Assembly (NCBI GenBank): GCA_004552115.1
Contig: SFPH01000026.1
Coordinates: forward strand, 1-18,885
Length of the DNA stretch: 18,885 bases
Direction of reading: 5' to 3'
Source: Bacteroidales bacterium
GTDB lineage: Bacteria; Bacteroidota; Bacteroidia; Bacteroidales; UBA932
Shown here: positions 1 through 7,734 of the stretch, piece by piece
How positions within the stretch are numbered: position 1 is the first letter of the stretch
How the letters are laid out: every line of letters begins with the position of its first letter
The notes under the pieces: generated by a model
Told to the model about the DNA's origin: nothing
What the model saw: only the letters and a program-made list of their open reading frames with translations
Databases searched by the model: none
Program-made: the position numbers and the translations under genes

Positions 1-1478
1 CAGTTCAGGGAACCATCTTCCCCAATGCTGTAAAACCCGAATCCCTTATCGGATATTGCACTGAATATCAATGTTTTCCCCACCTGGCAGACCTCCGTGG
101 CCTGAAGATGTCCGGGGATTCTGAAGGTTCTGGCGACATTGCCGTCAGCGGTGGAGATCAGCACGATTTCAGTACCGCCTTCCCTCGGAACCGACACTGC
201 GGCGAGATATTTTCCGTCCGGGGAAGGGGATGGATTGTAGTATCTTGCTCCATTGGTCAGGGACCTCATTCTGCCGGTCTCCAAGTCGTAATATCTTATG
301 TGGGAGTCATTCTGCAATGTCCACCTCTCATCCTGGGCTGTCTCGCTCCACCAGAGTTTTCCGTCGGCATATGAGAGCCTGCTCGTCCCTCTCCCGAACG
401 GACGGAGCTTCTCCATGTCTCCGGTGGCGGGGTCGATTCTCACAAGCATGGGCGCATCTGCGATTCCGGAGCATACGGCATAAATGCTGCCTTTCGCATA
501 GACATTGCCATAAAGCTTTGTATACCAATTGGTTTCATCCGAGAGCCTGTCCGATGGAATGAATGGTCCACGCTCCTGCCTCTCCTCCTCCCAGATTGTC
601 CTGAGCGAATCCGTGATAGACCTGAATGTCTTCCTGAACTTCATTCCTGAGGCGGCCTTGACCGTCTTCTGCGTGTTGAAGAAGCGGAACGGATTCCTCT
701 GGATTCTGGAAAAATACCTTTCCGTGAACAGAGGGTCGTCGTAGAAATATCTCACACCGCCGGCAGTGATGTATCCCAGTGCGTAGTGGTCTGGAGAATA
801 ATGCCTGTAGGAGCCGTATCTCCAGCTGTACCAATCCCTTGAAATGCCCTCCGGGAATGCCGTACGGTAATATTCCAGGAAGTCTGAGGAACGGCCGCGC
901 CCTGAGCCTGTGAGGGCTGTCTCCGCTATGACGGCATCTCCCTCAAGCAGCCAGGTGCTCGGCCACAATGCCGAATATGCTCCGGGCGCCATGTCCCCGA
1001 GCAGCCAGGTCAGCGGCTTCAGCCAGCCCTTGTATCCGAGCTGCATCTGGGAGATGTGCCTGCCCTCGTGAATGGCCAGATTGGTCGTCCACGGCATCGG
1101 TTCCGGGTCATAGACGGAAGGGAGGGTGAAAATGTCGAGACGCTTCGGGGCCCAGGTAACGGCCGCATTGGAGATTCCGTTCCAGGCGTGGATCAGGAGG
1201 GGGAATTTCCTCTTTTTCCCGTCCTTCAGGGTCATGCCGGAACTTATGGCCTCCGCCTGCACATATTTTTCAAACTCATTGCCGTAAACCAATGCGAGGG
1301 AATCTGATCCGCGAGGGTATACAATCCGGTAATGAGGTGTCTCGAAAGTACGCCAGCGGAGTCTTCCCGGGTCGTCTCCGAGACTGTAGAACTGGGCCTT
1401 TGCGGCCATCATTGACAGAGCGAGGCAAATTATTGTCAATGCCGCCTTTATGCTGAAATCACAAGCTGTTTTCGTCAT
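1..1478 (-). CDS. Secreted gluzincin-like metallopeptidase with C-terminal TolB/PD40-like propeller (3' end outside window)
   Basis: The minus strand is open from an ATG at 1478 to the left edge, about 492 codons with no stop, so the C-terminus is missing. Residues 12-28 form a hydrophobic signal peptide ending in AKA before QFYSLGDD. Residues 137-141 read HEGRH, an HExxH zinc motif. About 40 residues later WLLEGDAVIAET (E179 in the EGxA context) fits the third zinc ligand of MA-clan gluzincins. Near 215-240 the translation reads NPSPSPDGKYLAAVSV, the usual PD40/WD40-like beta-propeller repeat, so a TolB-like propeller follows the peptidase domain. Seen: motifs, signal peptide and open frame. 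Inferred: a periplasmic or surface peptidase acting on unknown substrates. It is transcribed away from the phosphate transporter and is not part of the SusCD locus. Exact family not recognised. Confidence 0.8.
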   Translation of the reverse strand, partial: MTKTACDFSIKAALTIICLALSMMAAKAQFYSLGDDPGRLRWRTFETPHYRIVYPRGSDSLALVYGNEFEKYVQAEAISSGMTLKDGKKRKFPLLIHAWNGISNAAVTWAPKRLDIFTLPSVYDPEPMPWTTNLAIHEGRHISQMQLGYKGWLKPLTWLLGDMAPGAYSALWPSTWLLEGDAVIAETALTGSGRGRSSDFLEYYRTAFPEGISRDWYSWRYGSYRHYSPDHYALGYITAGGVRYFYDDPLFTERYFSRIQRNPFRFFNTQKTVKAASGMKFRKTFRSITDSLRTIWEEERQERGPFIPSDRLSDETNWYTKLYGNVYAKGSIYAVCSGIADAPMLVRIDPATGDMEKLRPFGRGTSRLSYADGKLWWSETAQDERWTLQNDSHIRYYDLETGRMRSLTNGARYYNPSPSPDGKYLAAVSVPREGGTEIVLISTADGNVARTFRIPGHLQATEVCQVGKTLIFSAISDKGFGFYSIGEDGSLN

Positions 1479-1517
1479 TATTATCCGGAGTTGAGAAATC
1501 TGTTGCCCAACCGTCGG

Positions 1518-1525
1518 CAAATCTA
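1518..1525 (-). promoter_or_regulatory. Putative -7 element (TAGATTTG) for the minus-strand peptidase gene
   Basis: The minus strand reads TAGATTTG, matching the Bacteroidota -7 consensus TAnnTTTG, 40 nt before the ATG at 1478. No TTTG is seen at the expected -33 spacing, so support rests on the -7 box and position only. Confidence 0.4.
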
Positions 1526-1536
1526 ACTATTTTTTA

Positions 1537-1544
1537 TATTTTTG
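1537..1544 (+). promoter_or_regulatory. Putative -7 element (TATTTTTG) for the phosphate transporter gene
   Basis: The plus strand reads TATTTTTG, matching TAnnTTTG, 31 nt before the ATG at 1576. The -33 region is poor. It lies only 11 nt from the divergent -7 element at 1518-1525, so the two promoters occupy overlapping DNA and may compete. Confidence 0.45.
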
Positions 1545-1575
1545 CATCCGGAAACATACGGTAAAACTATTATTT

Positions 1576-2583
1576 ATGCAAATCCTACTTCAGATCCTCA
1601 CCCTTTTCGGTGCCCTGGCAATGTTCCTGTACGGAATGACACTGATGAGTGAAGGTCTTCAGAAAGCAGCCGGCGACAAACTCAGGTCATTCCTCGCCGC
1701 AATGACATCCACAAGGCTCAAGAGAGTCATCACGGGTATCATCATCACGGCTCTCATCCAGTCCTCGAGCGGCACCACCGTAATGGTGGTAAGTATGGTC
1801 AATGCCGGTCTCCTCTCCCTCGGAAATGCTATCGGAGTGATTATGGGAGCCAATATCGGTACCACCATAACTGCATGGCTCATAGCTGTTTTCGGATTCA
1901 GCGTGGACATCTCCACCTTCGCCATTCCGCTGGTTGCATTAGGATTCATATTCACTCTCAACAAGAACAACCGTACCCGCAGCATCGGACAGTGCATCAT
2001 CGGTTTCTGCCTCCTGATTCTCGGTCTTGCGGCCCTCAAGGCTTCGGTCCCGAATCTTGACGAACATCCTGAGACATTGGCATTCGTGCAGAACCTGACA
2101 CAGTACAGATTCCTCTCGGTGCTCATTTTCCTTTCACTCGGAACCATACTCACCATTGTCCTGCAGGCCTCCAGCGCCACTATGGCATTGACCATGGTCT
2201 TCGTGTCCAACGGCTGGATCGGCTTTGACATGGCTGCCGCAATGGTGCTCGGTGAGAACATCGGAACCACCATTACCGCCAACATCGCCGCTTCCGTGGC
2301 CAACTACTCTGCCAAGAGGGCTGCCAGGGCGCATACGGTCTTCAATATTTTCGGAGTTGTCTGGGTGCTGATAATATTCCACCCGTTCCTCTGGCTGATC
2401 GGAAAGGTTGTCTCCTCCCTCGGTCTTGCCGACCCTACCGTAGCGGATCTTACAATGATTGATTCCGACCCGGCTCTCAAGACCTCCGTTCTCTACGGAG
2501 TCTGCACCCTCCACACCATATTCAACCTCGCCAACACGATGATGCTCATCTGGGTTGTGCCTCAGATTGAGAAACTTGTGTAA
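1576..2583 (+). CDS. Na+/phosphate cotransporter (NptA/PNaS family), membrane half
   Basis: This 335-residue hydrophobic protein carries the two inverted repeats of the Na/Pi cotransporter family (PF02690). Repeat 1 has QSSSGTT at residues 62-68 and GANIGTT at 91-97. Repeat 2 has QASSAT at 197-202 and GENIGTT at 226-232. These QSSS-type motifs form the substrate/Na+ site in this family, so sodium-coupled phosphate uptake across the inner membrane is the likely role. Bacteroidota members are normally single proteins of about 560-580 residues with a C-terminal PhoU domain. Here a TAA at 2581-2583 ends the frame right after the last membrane segment (PQIEKLV), and the PhoU part continues in the next frame. 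Skipping one base at 2581 gives EKLV-KGEEEVFRLK without a break. The gene is therefore probably one frameshifted unit, or an assembly error is present. Confidence 0.88.
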   Translation: MQILLQILTLFGALAMFLYGMTLMSEGLQKAAGDKLRSFLAAMTSTRLKRVITGIIITALIQSSSGTTVMVVSMVNAGLLSLGNAIGVIMGANIGTTITAWLIAVFGFSVDISTFAIPLVALGFIFTLNKNNRTRSIGQCIIGFCLLILGLAALKASVPNLDEHPETLAFVQNLTQYRFLSVLIFLSLGTILTIVLQASSATMALTMVFVSNGWIGFDMAAAMVLGENIGTTITANIAASVANYSAKRAARAHTVFNIFGVVWVLIIFHPFLWLIGKVVSSLGLADPTVADLTMIDSDPALKTSVLYGVCTLHTIFNLANTMMLIWVVPQIEKLV

Positions 2584-3286
2584 GGGCGAGGAGGAAGTCT
2601 TCCGTCTCAAGTTCATCCAGGGTGGTCCTCTCTCCACGGCTGAGCTTTCCCTTGACGAGGCGGAGCAGGAGATTGTGCACTTCTCCGAGATCTGCTACAA
2701 TGGCTTCAACTATGCGAGGGCCGCTCTTTCCGAGACGGATTCTTCAAAGTTCGAGGACCTCAGGGCAAAGCTTGTCAAGTATGAGGGCATCACGGACCGT
2801 ATCGAATACGAAATCGCGGCCTATCTCAACGAGGTTTCGAAGGGAGAGATTTCCGAGGTGTCTTCAAGACGCATCAAGGGAATGTACAAGATTATCGGAG
2901 AGCTGGAGAGCCTCGGTGACTCGGGCGAGGCCATCGGCAGGATGATTGCCCGCAGGAACGAGCACGGCAAGACCTTCGACGAGGAGCAGCTCAAGCGTCT
3001 CGGCAGGATGTGCGACCTTCTTGATGTAGCCTTCAAGGCAATGATAGAGAACATGAAGACTCCTTACAATGCGCTCAAGGACATCACCAATTCCAATGAC
3101 GCCGAGTACAACCTGAACGAGTACCGCAACACCCTCCGCGAGGAGCATATCATCAATATCGAGGAGAACCCTGATTACAATTACCAGGTGGGCGTCTTCT
3201 ATATGGATATCGTTGCCGAGCTGGAGAAGATGGGTGACTTCATCATCAATATCTCCGAGGCCAAGATCGCAGAGAATGCCAATTAA
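2555..3286 (+). CDS. PhoU-like cytoplasmic domain of the Na+/phosphate cotransporter (separated by frame change)
   Basis: This open frame starts at a TTG at 2555 that overlaps the membrane half. Meaningful homology begins only at about 2582 (KGEEEVFRLKFIQGG). The region is helical and charged, like the PhoU domains attached to Bacteroidota Na/Pi cotransporters, with the usual STAELS linker, a SLGDSGEAIGRM segment and a closing ELEKMGDFIINISE helix. PhoU domains report phosphate status and restrain uptake. Membrane half (335) plus this part (about 234) gives about 570 residues, the normal full length. The TTG start looks like an artefact of the frame change, since its first eight residues are only the out-of-frame reading of the last membrane segment. 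It ends in TAATG, overlapping the next gene's start by one base, so the two are probably translationally coupled. Confidence 0.82.
   Translation: MCLRLRNLCKGEEEVFRLKFIQGGPLSTAELSLDEAEQEIVHFSEICYNGFNYARAALSETDSSKFEDLRAKLVKYEGITDRIEYEIAAYLNEVSKGEISEVSSRRIKGMYKIIGELESLGDSGEAIGRMIARRNEHGKTFDEEQLKRLGRMCDLLDVAFKAMIENMKTPYNALKDITNSNDAEYNLNEYRNTLREEHIINIEENPDYNYQVGVFYMDIVAELEKMGDFIINISEAKIAENAN
2578..2584 (+). other. Frame-change site in the phosphate transporter gene
   Basis: Reading GTG-TAA-GGG stops the membrane half; dropping the T at 2581 gives GTG-AAG-GGC and joins it to the PhoU half. There is no prfB-like slippery codon pair or internal Shine-Dalgarno sequence, which argues against programmed +1 shifting and for a small indel (one extra base, or loss of a short segment that is not a multiple of three). 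Confidence 0.65.
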
Positions 3287-4281
3287 TGATTCTGAATTGT
3301 AAATATCTGTCAATCAGGATTCTGCCCATTATCGCCCTGCTGGCCGGATCAATGCTTTCCGGCTGTGGCGGAGGCGGCAGCTCCGCACCGGCATCAGTGC
3401 AGGTCCGGAAGTTCCCCGCAATGGAGGTTCCGGGAATGATCACTGATCCGGCCGAACTGTCAGTCTATGCCGCAGAGCATTTCTGGGACAGGTTTCTCGA
3501 TACCTCGTTCACCGGCCGATGCGATTCCGCATTGGTCAGCGGAGTGACGAGACAGGAGGTGGAAAACAGCTTCGGCACATATTCCGCCATTCTCTGGCAG
3601 ACCGATGTCAGGACAGCCATCAGTTCCGTGGCCAGGCTATTTTCCCGCGCAGAAGCCATTGAGCTCAGGGATACCTCCTCCAATGTCTTCGAGACAATCA
3701 CCTTCCTTGCGCATAAATATTTCTATGACCCGAATTCTCCTGTAAGGAACGAGGAGTTCTATCTGCCTTTTGTCGAGGGACTTGCGCATTCTCCTGCGGT
3801 AAAGGAGGATATGAAGCCGGCATATTCGTACGATGCATCGATGTGCCGCCTGAACCGTATCGGGTCACCGGCTGCGGATTTCTCATTCACCGACCTTGCC
3901 GGCCGCAGGCATACTCTGTACGGGGTCAAGGCTGATTACACATTGCTTTTCTTCTCCAATCCGGGATGCCAGTCCTGCAAGGAAATCACTGATGCGCTGG
4001 TCTCGGAACCATTCATTGAATCAATGCAGGCATCAGGACGTCTGGCCGTGGTGAACGTCTATATTGACCAGGAACTTGACAAATGGCGGGAATATGCCGC
4101 CGGATATCCTTCCGGATGGATCAGCGGCTATGACCACAACTATATCATCCGGACAGACCAGCTCTACAGTGTCCGGGCCATCCCTTCTCTCTATCTTCTG
4201 GATTCCTCAAAGAATGTCATCCTGAAGGATGCCCCTCAGGACAAGGTCTTCGATTTTCTCCGCGACGTTTCCGGCCTGTAA
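3286..4281 (+). CDS. DUF5106-like thioredoxin-fold lipoprotein
   Basis: This 331-residue protein has a type II signal peptide with lipobox LSGC (Cys27) followed by a Gly/Ser-rich tether, so it should be a membrane-anchored lipoprotein. The middle part (about 50-185) is helical and resembles the DUF5106 region often found before thioredoxin domains in Bacteroidota. From about 193 (GSPAADFSFTDLAG) an AhpC/TSA-TlpA-like thioredoxin fold follows. It has NPGCQSC with redox cysteines 228 and 231, and a cis-proline loop AIPSLYLLD (Pro300). It is likely a periplasmic disulfide reductase or isomerase; its partner is unknown. Its ATG overlaps the TAA of the PhoU-domain frame (TAATG), suggesting co-translation, although no functional link to phosphate uptake is known to me. 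The family call is from pattern recognition only. Confidence 0.75.
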   Translation: MILNCKYLSIRILPIIALLAGSMLSGCGGGGSSAPASVQVRKFPAMEVPGMITDPAELSVYAAEHFWDRFLDTSFTGRCDSALVSGVTRQEVENSFGTYSAILWQTDVRTAISSVARLFSRAEAIELRDTSSNVFETITFLAHKYFYDPNSPVRNEEFYLPFVEGLAHSPAVKEDMKPAYSYDASMCRLNRIGSPAADFSFTDLAGRRHTLYGVKADYTLLFFSNPGCQSCKEITDALVSEPFIESMQASGRLAVVNVYIDQELDKWREYAAGYPSGWISGYDHNYIIRTDQLYSVRAIPSLYLLDSSKNVILKDAPQDKVFDFLRDVSGL

Positions 4282-4374
4282 CAAAAGTGGACAAATTGTT
4301 ATCCTGAACAGCATGATGCCGATTAGGATACCAATTAGGCTGATGGGCGGAAATGTCATTAAACGGTTTATCGC

Positions 4375-4382
4375 TATGTTTG
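4375..4382 (+). promoter_or_regulatory. Putative -7 element (TATGTTTG) of the SusC-led operon
   Basis: TATGTTTG matches TAnnTTTG and lies 67 nt before the SusC ATG at 4450. No good -33 TTTG is present, which would suit an activator-dependent promoter. The leader of about 60 nt contains a weak hairpin (GCAA/TTGC plus AGC/GCT arms, 4385-4405). Two ATTAGG direct repeats 12 nt apart (4322-4327, 4334-4339) lie just upstream. I see no clear terminator between the thioredoxin gene and this promoter. Confidence 0.5.
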
Positions 4383-4449
4383 CGGCAAAGCAAAGGGCTT
4401 ATTGCATGCACAATGGCCGGCTTGCTTACTATCCACTAACATTATTATT

Positions 4450-7400
4450 ATGAGACCAACTAGACCAAAGAGCTTTGCCGGGACATTGCGGAACATTGCA
4501 GCGTCCCTGATTCTCTTCCTATGCCTGGTTCCTGTCGCATCAGCCAGGGCGGCCACCGGCCCGCAGGATGGCAAGACAGTCGTAACAGGCGTGATTTATG
4601 ATGAAGACAGGATTCCTGTCGCCGGAGCCAACATTATGGTGAAGGGTACCGACACAGGAACCATTGCCGACGGCGACGGTAAATTCTCCATCACTGTACC
4701 TTATTCAGAGGCTACTCTCATCATTTCCTTCATTGGCTTCACCACGATGGAATATCCGCTGGCCGGAAAAGCCAATATCAATGTGACTCTCAAGGCCGAG
4801 GCCGTTTCCCTCGAGGAGACAGTCGTGATCGGTTACGGCTCCCAGAAAAGGGCCACGATGACCGGTTCCATCTCCTCAGTCAATGTGAAGGACCTCACCC
4901 AGAGCCCGAGTGCCAATGTGACCAACGCCCTCGCGGGACGTCTTCCGGGTCTTACCGTGACCCAGTTCGGCGGTGGTGAGCCTGGTAAGGACCAGGCCAG
5001 CTTCGCAGTTCGCGGTATTTCCTCATATACCTCGGGAGCGCAGTCTCCGATTGTCATCGTTGACGGAGTCGAAAGAAGCCTCTCCAGCCTTGACCCTAAC
5101 GAGATTGAGACATTCTCCATCCTCAAGGATGCCTCAGCGACAGCCGTTTACGGTATCCGCGGCGCCAACGGTGTCATCATCGTGACCACCAAGAGGGGTG
5201 CCCCTCAGGAGAAGCCGACCGTAGAGTTCAAGGCCCAGGTAGGTATCGCGGAGCCGGTTTCCTATCCGGATTATCTCGGTTCGGCCGACTACGCGCGACT
5301 CTACAACCAGGCCCTCAAGAATGACAATCCGAACTGGGAGACAGATGCTTACGTGCAGTCCAAGATGTACTCCCAGCAGATGATTGACAACTGGTCCAGG
5401 GCCAAGGGTGACAATACGGACGGTCTCGGTTACAACATTGACCTTTTCGACTATGCCTTCCGTCCTGCCATCCAGCAGAACTACACACTGTCCCTCAGGG
5501 GAGGAAGCAAGCGCGCACGCTACTATGCGATGGTCGGCTTCTTCAACCAGGACGGTAACTACCGCTACTCCCATCTCAATGACGGCTACAGCACCAACGG
5601 CGGCTACAACAGGTACAACCTCCGTACCCGCCTCGACATTGACATCACCAAGAATCTCTATGTCAATATCAACCTTGGCGGACAGATCACGGACGTCAAT
5701 GAGTCCGGCGGCGGTTCGAACAACATCATTTTCACGGCCAACACCACACCTCCGCTCTATCCGGTGATTCTCGAGCGCAACGGCCATCCGGGCAACGAGA
5801 CCTACAACATCGGACTCCTCTTCGGAAACAGCCTCTACACCAAGAACATACTCGGTGAGATCGCCTATATGGGCTACAAGAAGACCCACAACATCAACTT
5901 CCAGGCTGACTTCGTGGTAGGACACAAGATGGACTATCTCACAAAGGGTCTGAAAATCGAGGGAATGTTCTCCTACGATATCCACGAGGGCCACGTGATC
6001 GACAGGTCAGCCTCCAGAAGGGTGGCCAACAACGAGAGCTACGGCGGATATGCCACATTCTACCCTTCAGAAGGCCTCGGAGTATATGCAGACCCTCTGA
6101 TGGTACGCTACAGCGGTGCCTACACACCTGCCATCGCGGACTTCACCGTGGACAACACCATCAACAACTCCTACGGTGCCGTTTCAGCTGACGCAAGGAT
6201 GTACCTCCAGCTCAAGATTGACTACGAGCGCACATTCGGAGACCACCATGTCAGCGCAATGATCACCGGCAACCGCTCCGACCGCAAGATCGGCAACGAG
6301 GTGGCTTACCGCTATCAGGGAATGGCAGCCAGGGCCACTTACAACTATGCCAACAAATACCTCCTCGAGGCCAATGTCGGCATCAATGGCTCTGAGAACT
6401 TCAGCAAGCAGCATCGCTACGGTGTATTCCCTTCATTCTCGGCAGGTTGGGTAATCTCTGAGGAAGGCTTCATGAGCGGCGCAAGGACATGGCTCGACCA
6501 ACTCAAGCTGCGCGCCTCCGTGGGCTGGGTAGGTAACGACCAGGGTATCGGCCGCTTCCTCTATGTGCAGTACTACAACACCGGTGGACAGCCTGGCTGG
6601 AACCTCGGCCCGGAGTTCAATCTCGGCATGGGCGGAACCATCTCCGAGGGCGACCTCGCCAACCCTGACCTCCGCTGGGAGCGCGGCATCAAGTACAATG
6701 GCGGTATCGACTTCACGATGTTCAACAGCCGCCTCAGGGTGTCTATGGACGGATTCTACGAGAAGAGATGGGATATCATCACCAACACCGGCGGAAGCTA
6801 CGTCGTAGGTATTCCTGACGTGTTCGGAAAGGTGTCATCCTATGTCAATGCGGGTGAGGTGATCAACCGCGGAGCCGACATCGAGTTCGCCTGGACAGAC
6901 CGTGTCGGAAGGGACTTCAGCTATTACATCAAGTTCAATGCGGGCTTCGCAAGGAACAAGATCATCGACATGATGGAAATCGAAAGGGCAGTGCCTTGGA
7001 TGCAGGAAACCGGCCACAGAATCGGCGAGCACTTCGTATATGAGGTGGACCACTTCGTTCAGGACCAGGCCGAGGCTGACCGCCTCAATGCGATGAATGG
7101 CGGCAACGGATTCCAGCCTTGGGGTACCCTCGTTCCTGGTGACGTGGTCTACAAGGACCTCAACGGAGACGGAAAGATCGACGACCAGCACGACAAGAGG
7201 GCCATGGGCAATCCTAAGACCCCTGAACTCCAGTTCGGTATCCCTGTCGGAGTATCCTTCAAGGGATGGGACCTCAGCCTCCTCTTCCAGGGAGCCGCCC
7301 TCACATCCCTCCAGCTCAACGGCCCTGCAGTATATGACTTCCCTGTGATGGGTGCCCAGGGCAACAGCATGGGTAAGGTAAAGGCAATGCATCTCGACTC

Positions 7401-7722
7401 CTGGACTCCGGAGAACCCGAATGCATCCTATCCTGCGCTCCACCTCGGAGACAATCCGAACAACAAGAATCCGGAGAGCAGCCTCTTCCTCTACGATGCT
7501 TCATACCTGCGTCTCAAGAACCTCGAGCTCGGCTACTCCCTCCCTCAGAGATGGCTCAAGAAAGTGTCTCTCCAGCAGGTAAGGGTATATGCCCAGGGTA
7601 TGAACCTTCTTACATTCGACGGACTCTCCAAGCTCAACATGGACCCGGAGACCGGCGACGGAAACGGTTCCTGGTATCCGATCCAGAGAGTGTTCAACTT
7701 CGGTGTCAACATCGTATTCTAA
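4450..7722 (+). CDS. SusC/RagA family TonB-dependent outer-membrane transporter
   Basis: This 1090-residue protein imports oligosaccharides or peptides through the outer membrane together with its SusD partner, driven by TonB. A signal peptide (about 13-35, ending ASARA) is followed by a CarboxypepD_reg-like domain (about 43-117, TVVTGVIYDE...). The TonB-box region EETVVIGYG is at 122-130. The plug (about 131-250) has SPSANVTNALAGRLPGL, FAVRGIS, IVIVDGVERS and the closing GIRGANGVIIVTTKRG. A beta-barrel then runs to a C-terminal FNFGVNIVF strand ending in Phe, as usual for outer-membrane barrels. I chose the ATG at 4450, preceded by an A/T-rich stretch, over an in-frame TTG at 4402. The latter adds 16 residues and lies only 20 nt after the -7 box. 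Length and motifs are complete. It is the first gene of the operon; SusD follows after 12 nt. Confidence 0.96.
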   Translation: MRPTRPKSFAGTLRNIAASLILFLCLVPVASARAATGPQDGKTVVTGVIYDEDRIPVAGANIMVKGTDTGTIADGDGKFSITVPYSEATLIISFIGFTTMEYPLAGKANINVTLKAEAVSLEETVVIGYGSQKRATMTGSISSVNVKDLTQSPSANVTNALAGRLPGLTVTQFGGGEPGKDQASFAVRGISSYTSGAQSPIVIVDGVERSLSSLDPNEIETFSILKDASATAVYGIRGANGVIIVTTKRGAPQEKPTVEFKAQVGIAEPVSYPDYLGSADYARLYNQALKNDNPNWETDAYVQSKMYSQQMIDNWSRAKGDNTDGLGYNIDLFDYAFRPAIQQNYTLSLRGGSKRARYYAMVGFFNQDGNYRYSHLNDGYSTNGGYNRYNLRTRLDIDITKNLYVNINLGGQITDVNESGGGSNNIIFTANTTPPLYPVILERNGHPGNETYNIGLLFGNSLYTKNILGEIAYMGYKKTHNINFQADFVVGHKMDYLTKGLKIEGMFSYDIHEGHVIDRSASRRVANNESYGGYATFYPSEGLGVYADPLMVRYSGAYTPAIADFTVDNTINNSYGAVSADARMYLQLKIDYERTFGDHHVSAMITGNRSDRKIGNEVAYRYQGMAARATYNYANKYLLEANVGINGSENFSKQHRYGVFPSFSAGWVISEEGFMSGARTWLDQLKLRASVGWVGNDQGIGRFLYVQYYNTGGQPGWNLGPEFNLGMGGTISEGDLANPDLRWERGIKYNGGIDFTMFNSRLRVSMDGFYEKRWDIITNTGGSYVVGIPDVFGKVSSYVNAGEVINRGADIEFAWTDRVGRDFSYYIKFNAGFARNKIIDMMEIERAVPWMQETGHRIGEHFVYEVDHFVQDQAEADRLNAMNGGNGFQPWGTLVPGDVVYKDLNGDGKIDDQHDKRAMGNPKTPELQFGIPVGVSFKGWDLSLLFQGAALTSLQLNGPAVYDFPVMGAQGNSMGKVKAMHLDSWTPENPNASYPALHLGDNPNNKNPESSLFLYDASYLRLKNLELGYSLPQRWLKKVSLQQVRVYAQGMNLLTFDGLSKLNMDPETGDGNGSWYPIQRVFNFGVNIVF

Positions 7723-7734
7723 TGAATTAAAGCA

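Noticed and set aside
108..744. Several short plus-strand open frames near the left edge.
   Set aside because: They overlap each other and lie antisense to a continuous 492-codon frame with peptidase and propeller motifs.
1659..2303. A 214-codon minus-strand open frame inside the phosphate transporter.
   Set aside because: Opposite the QSSS/GANIGTT motifs of the real gene; Met/Arg/Pro-rich translation without domain features.
2576..2590. Programmed +1 frameshift in the phosphate transporter.
   Set aside because: The P-site GTG would re-pair poorly with TGT, and there is no internal Shine-Dalgarno or prfB-like CTT-TGA context. An indel is simpler.
4402..4449. TTG start adding 16 residues to SusC.
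   Set aside because: Only 20 nt after the putative -7 box, and the extra residues precede a normal signal peptide that begins at the ATG at 4450.
5134..5994. A 286-codon minus-strand open frame within susC.
   Set aside because: Val/Glu-rich mirror of the barrel-coding sequence; nothing supports translation.
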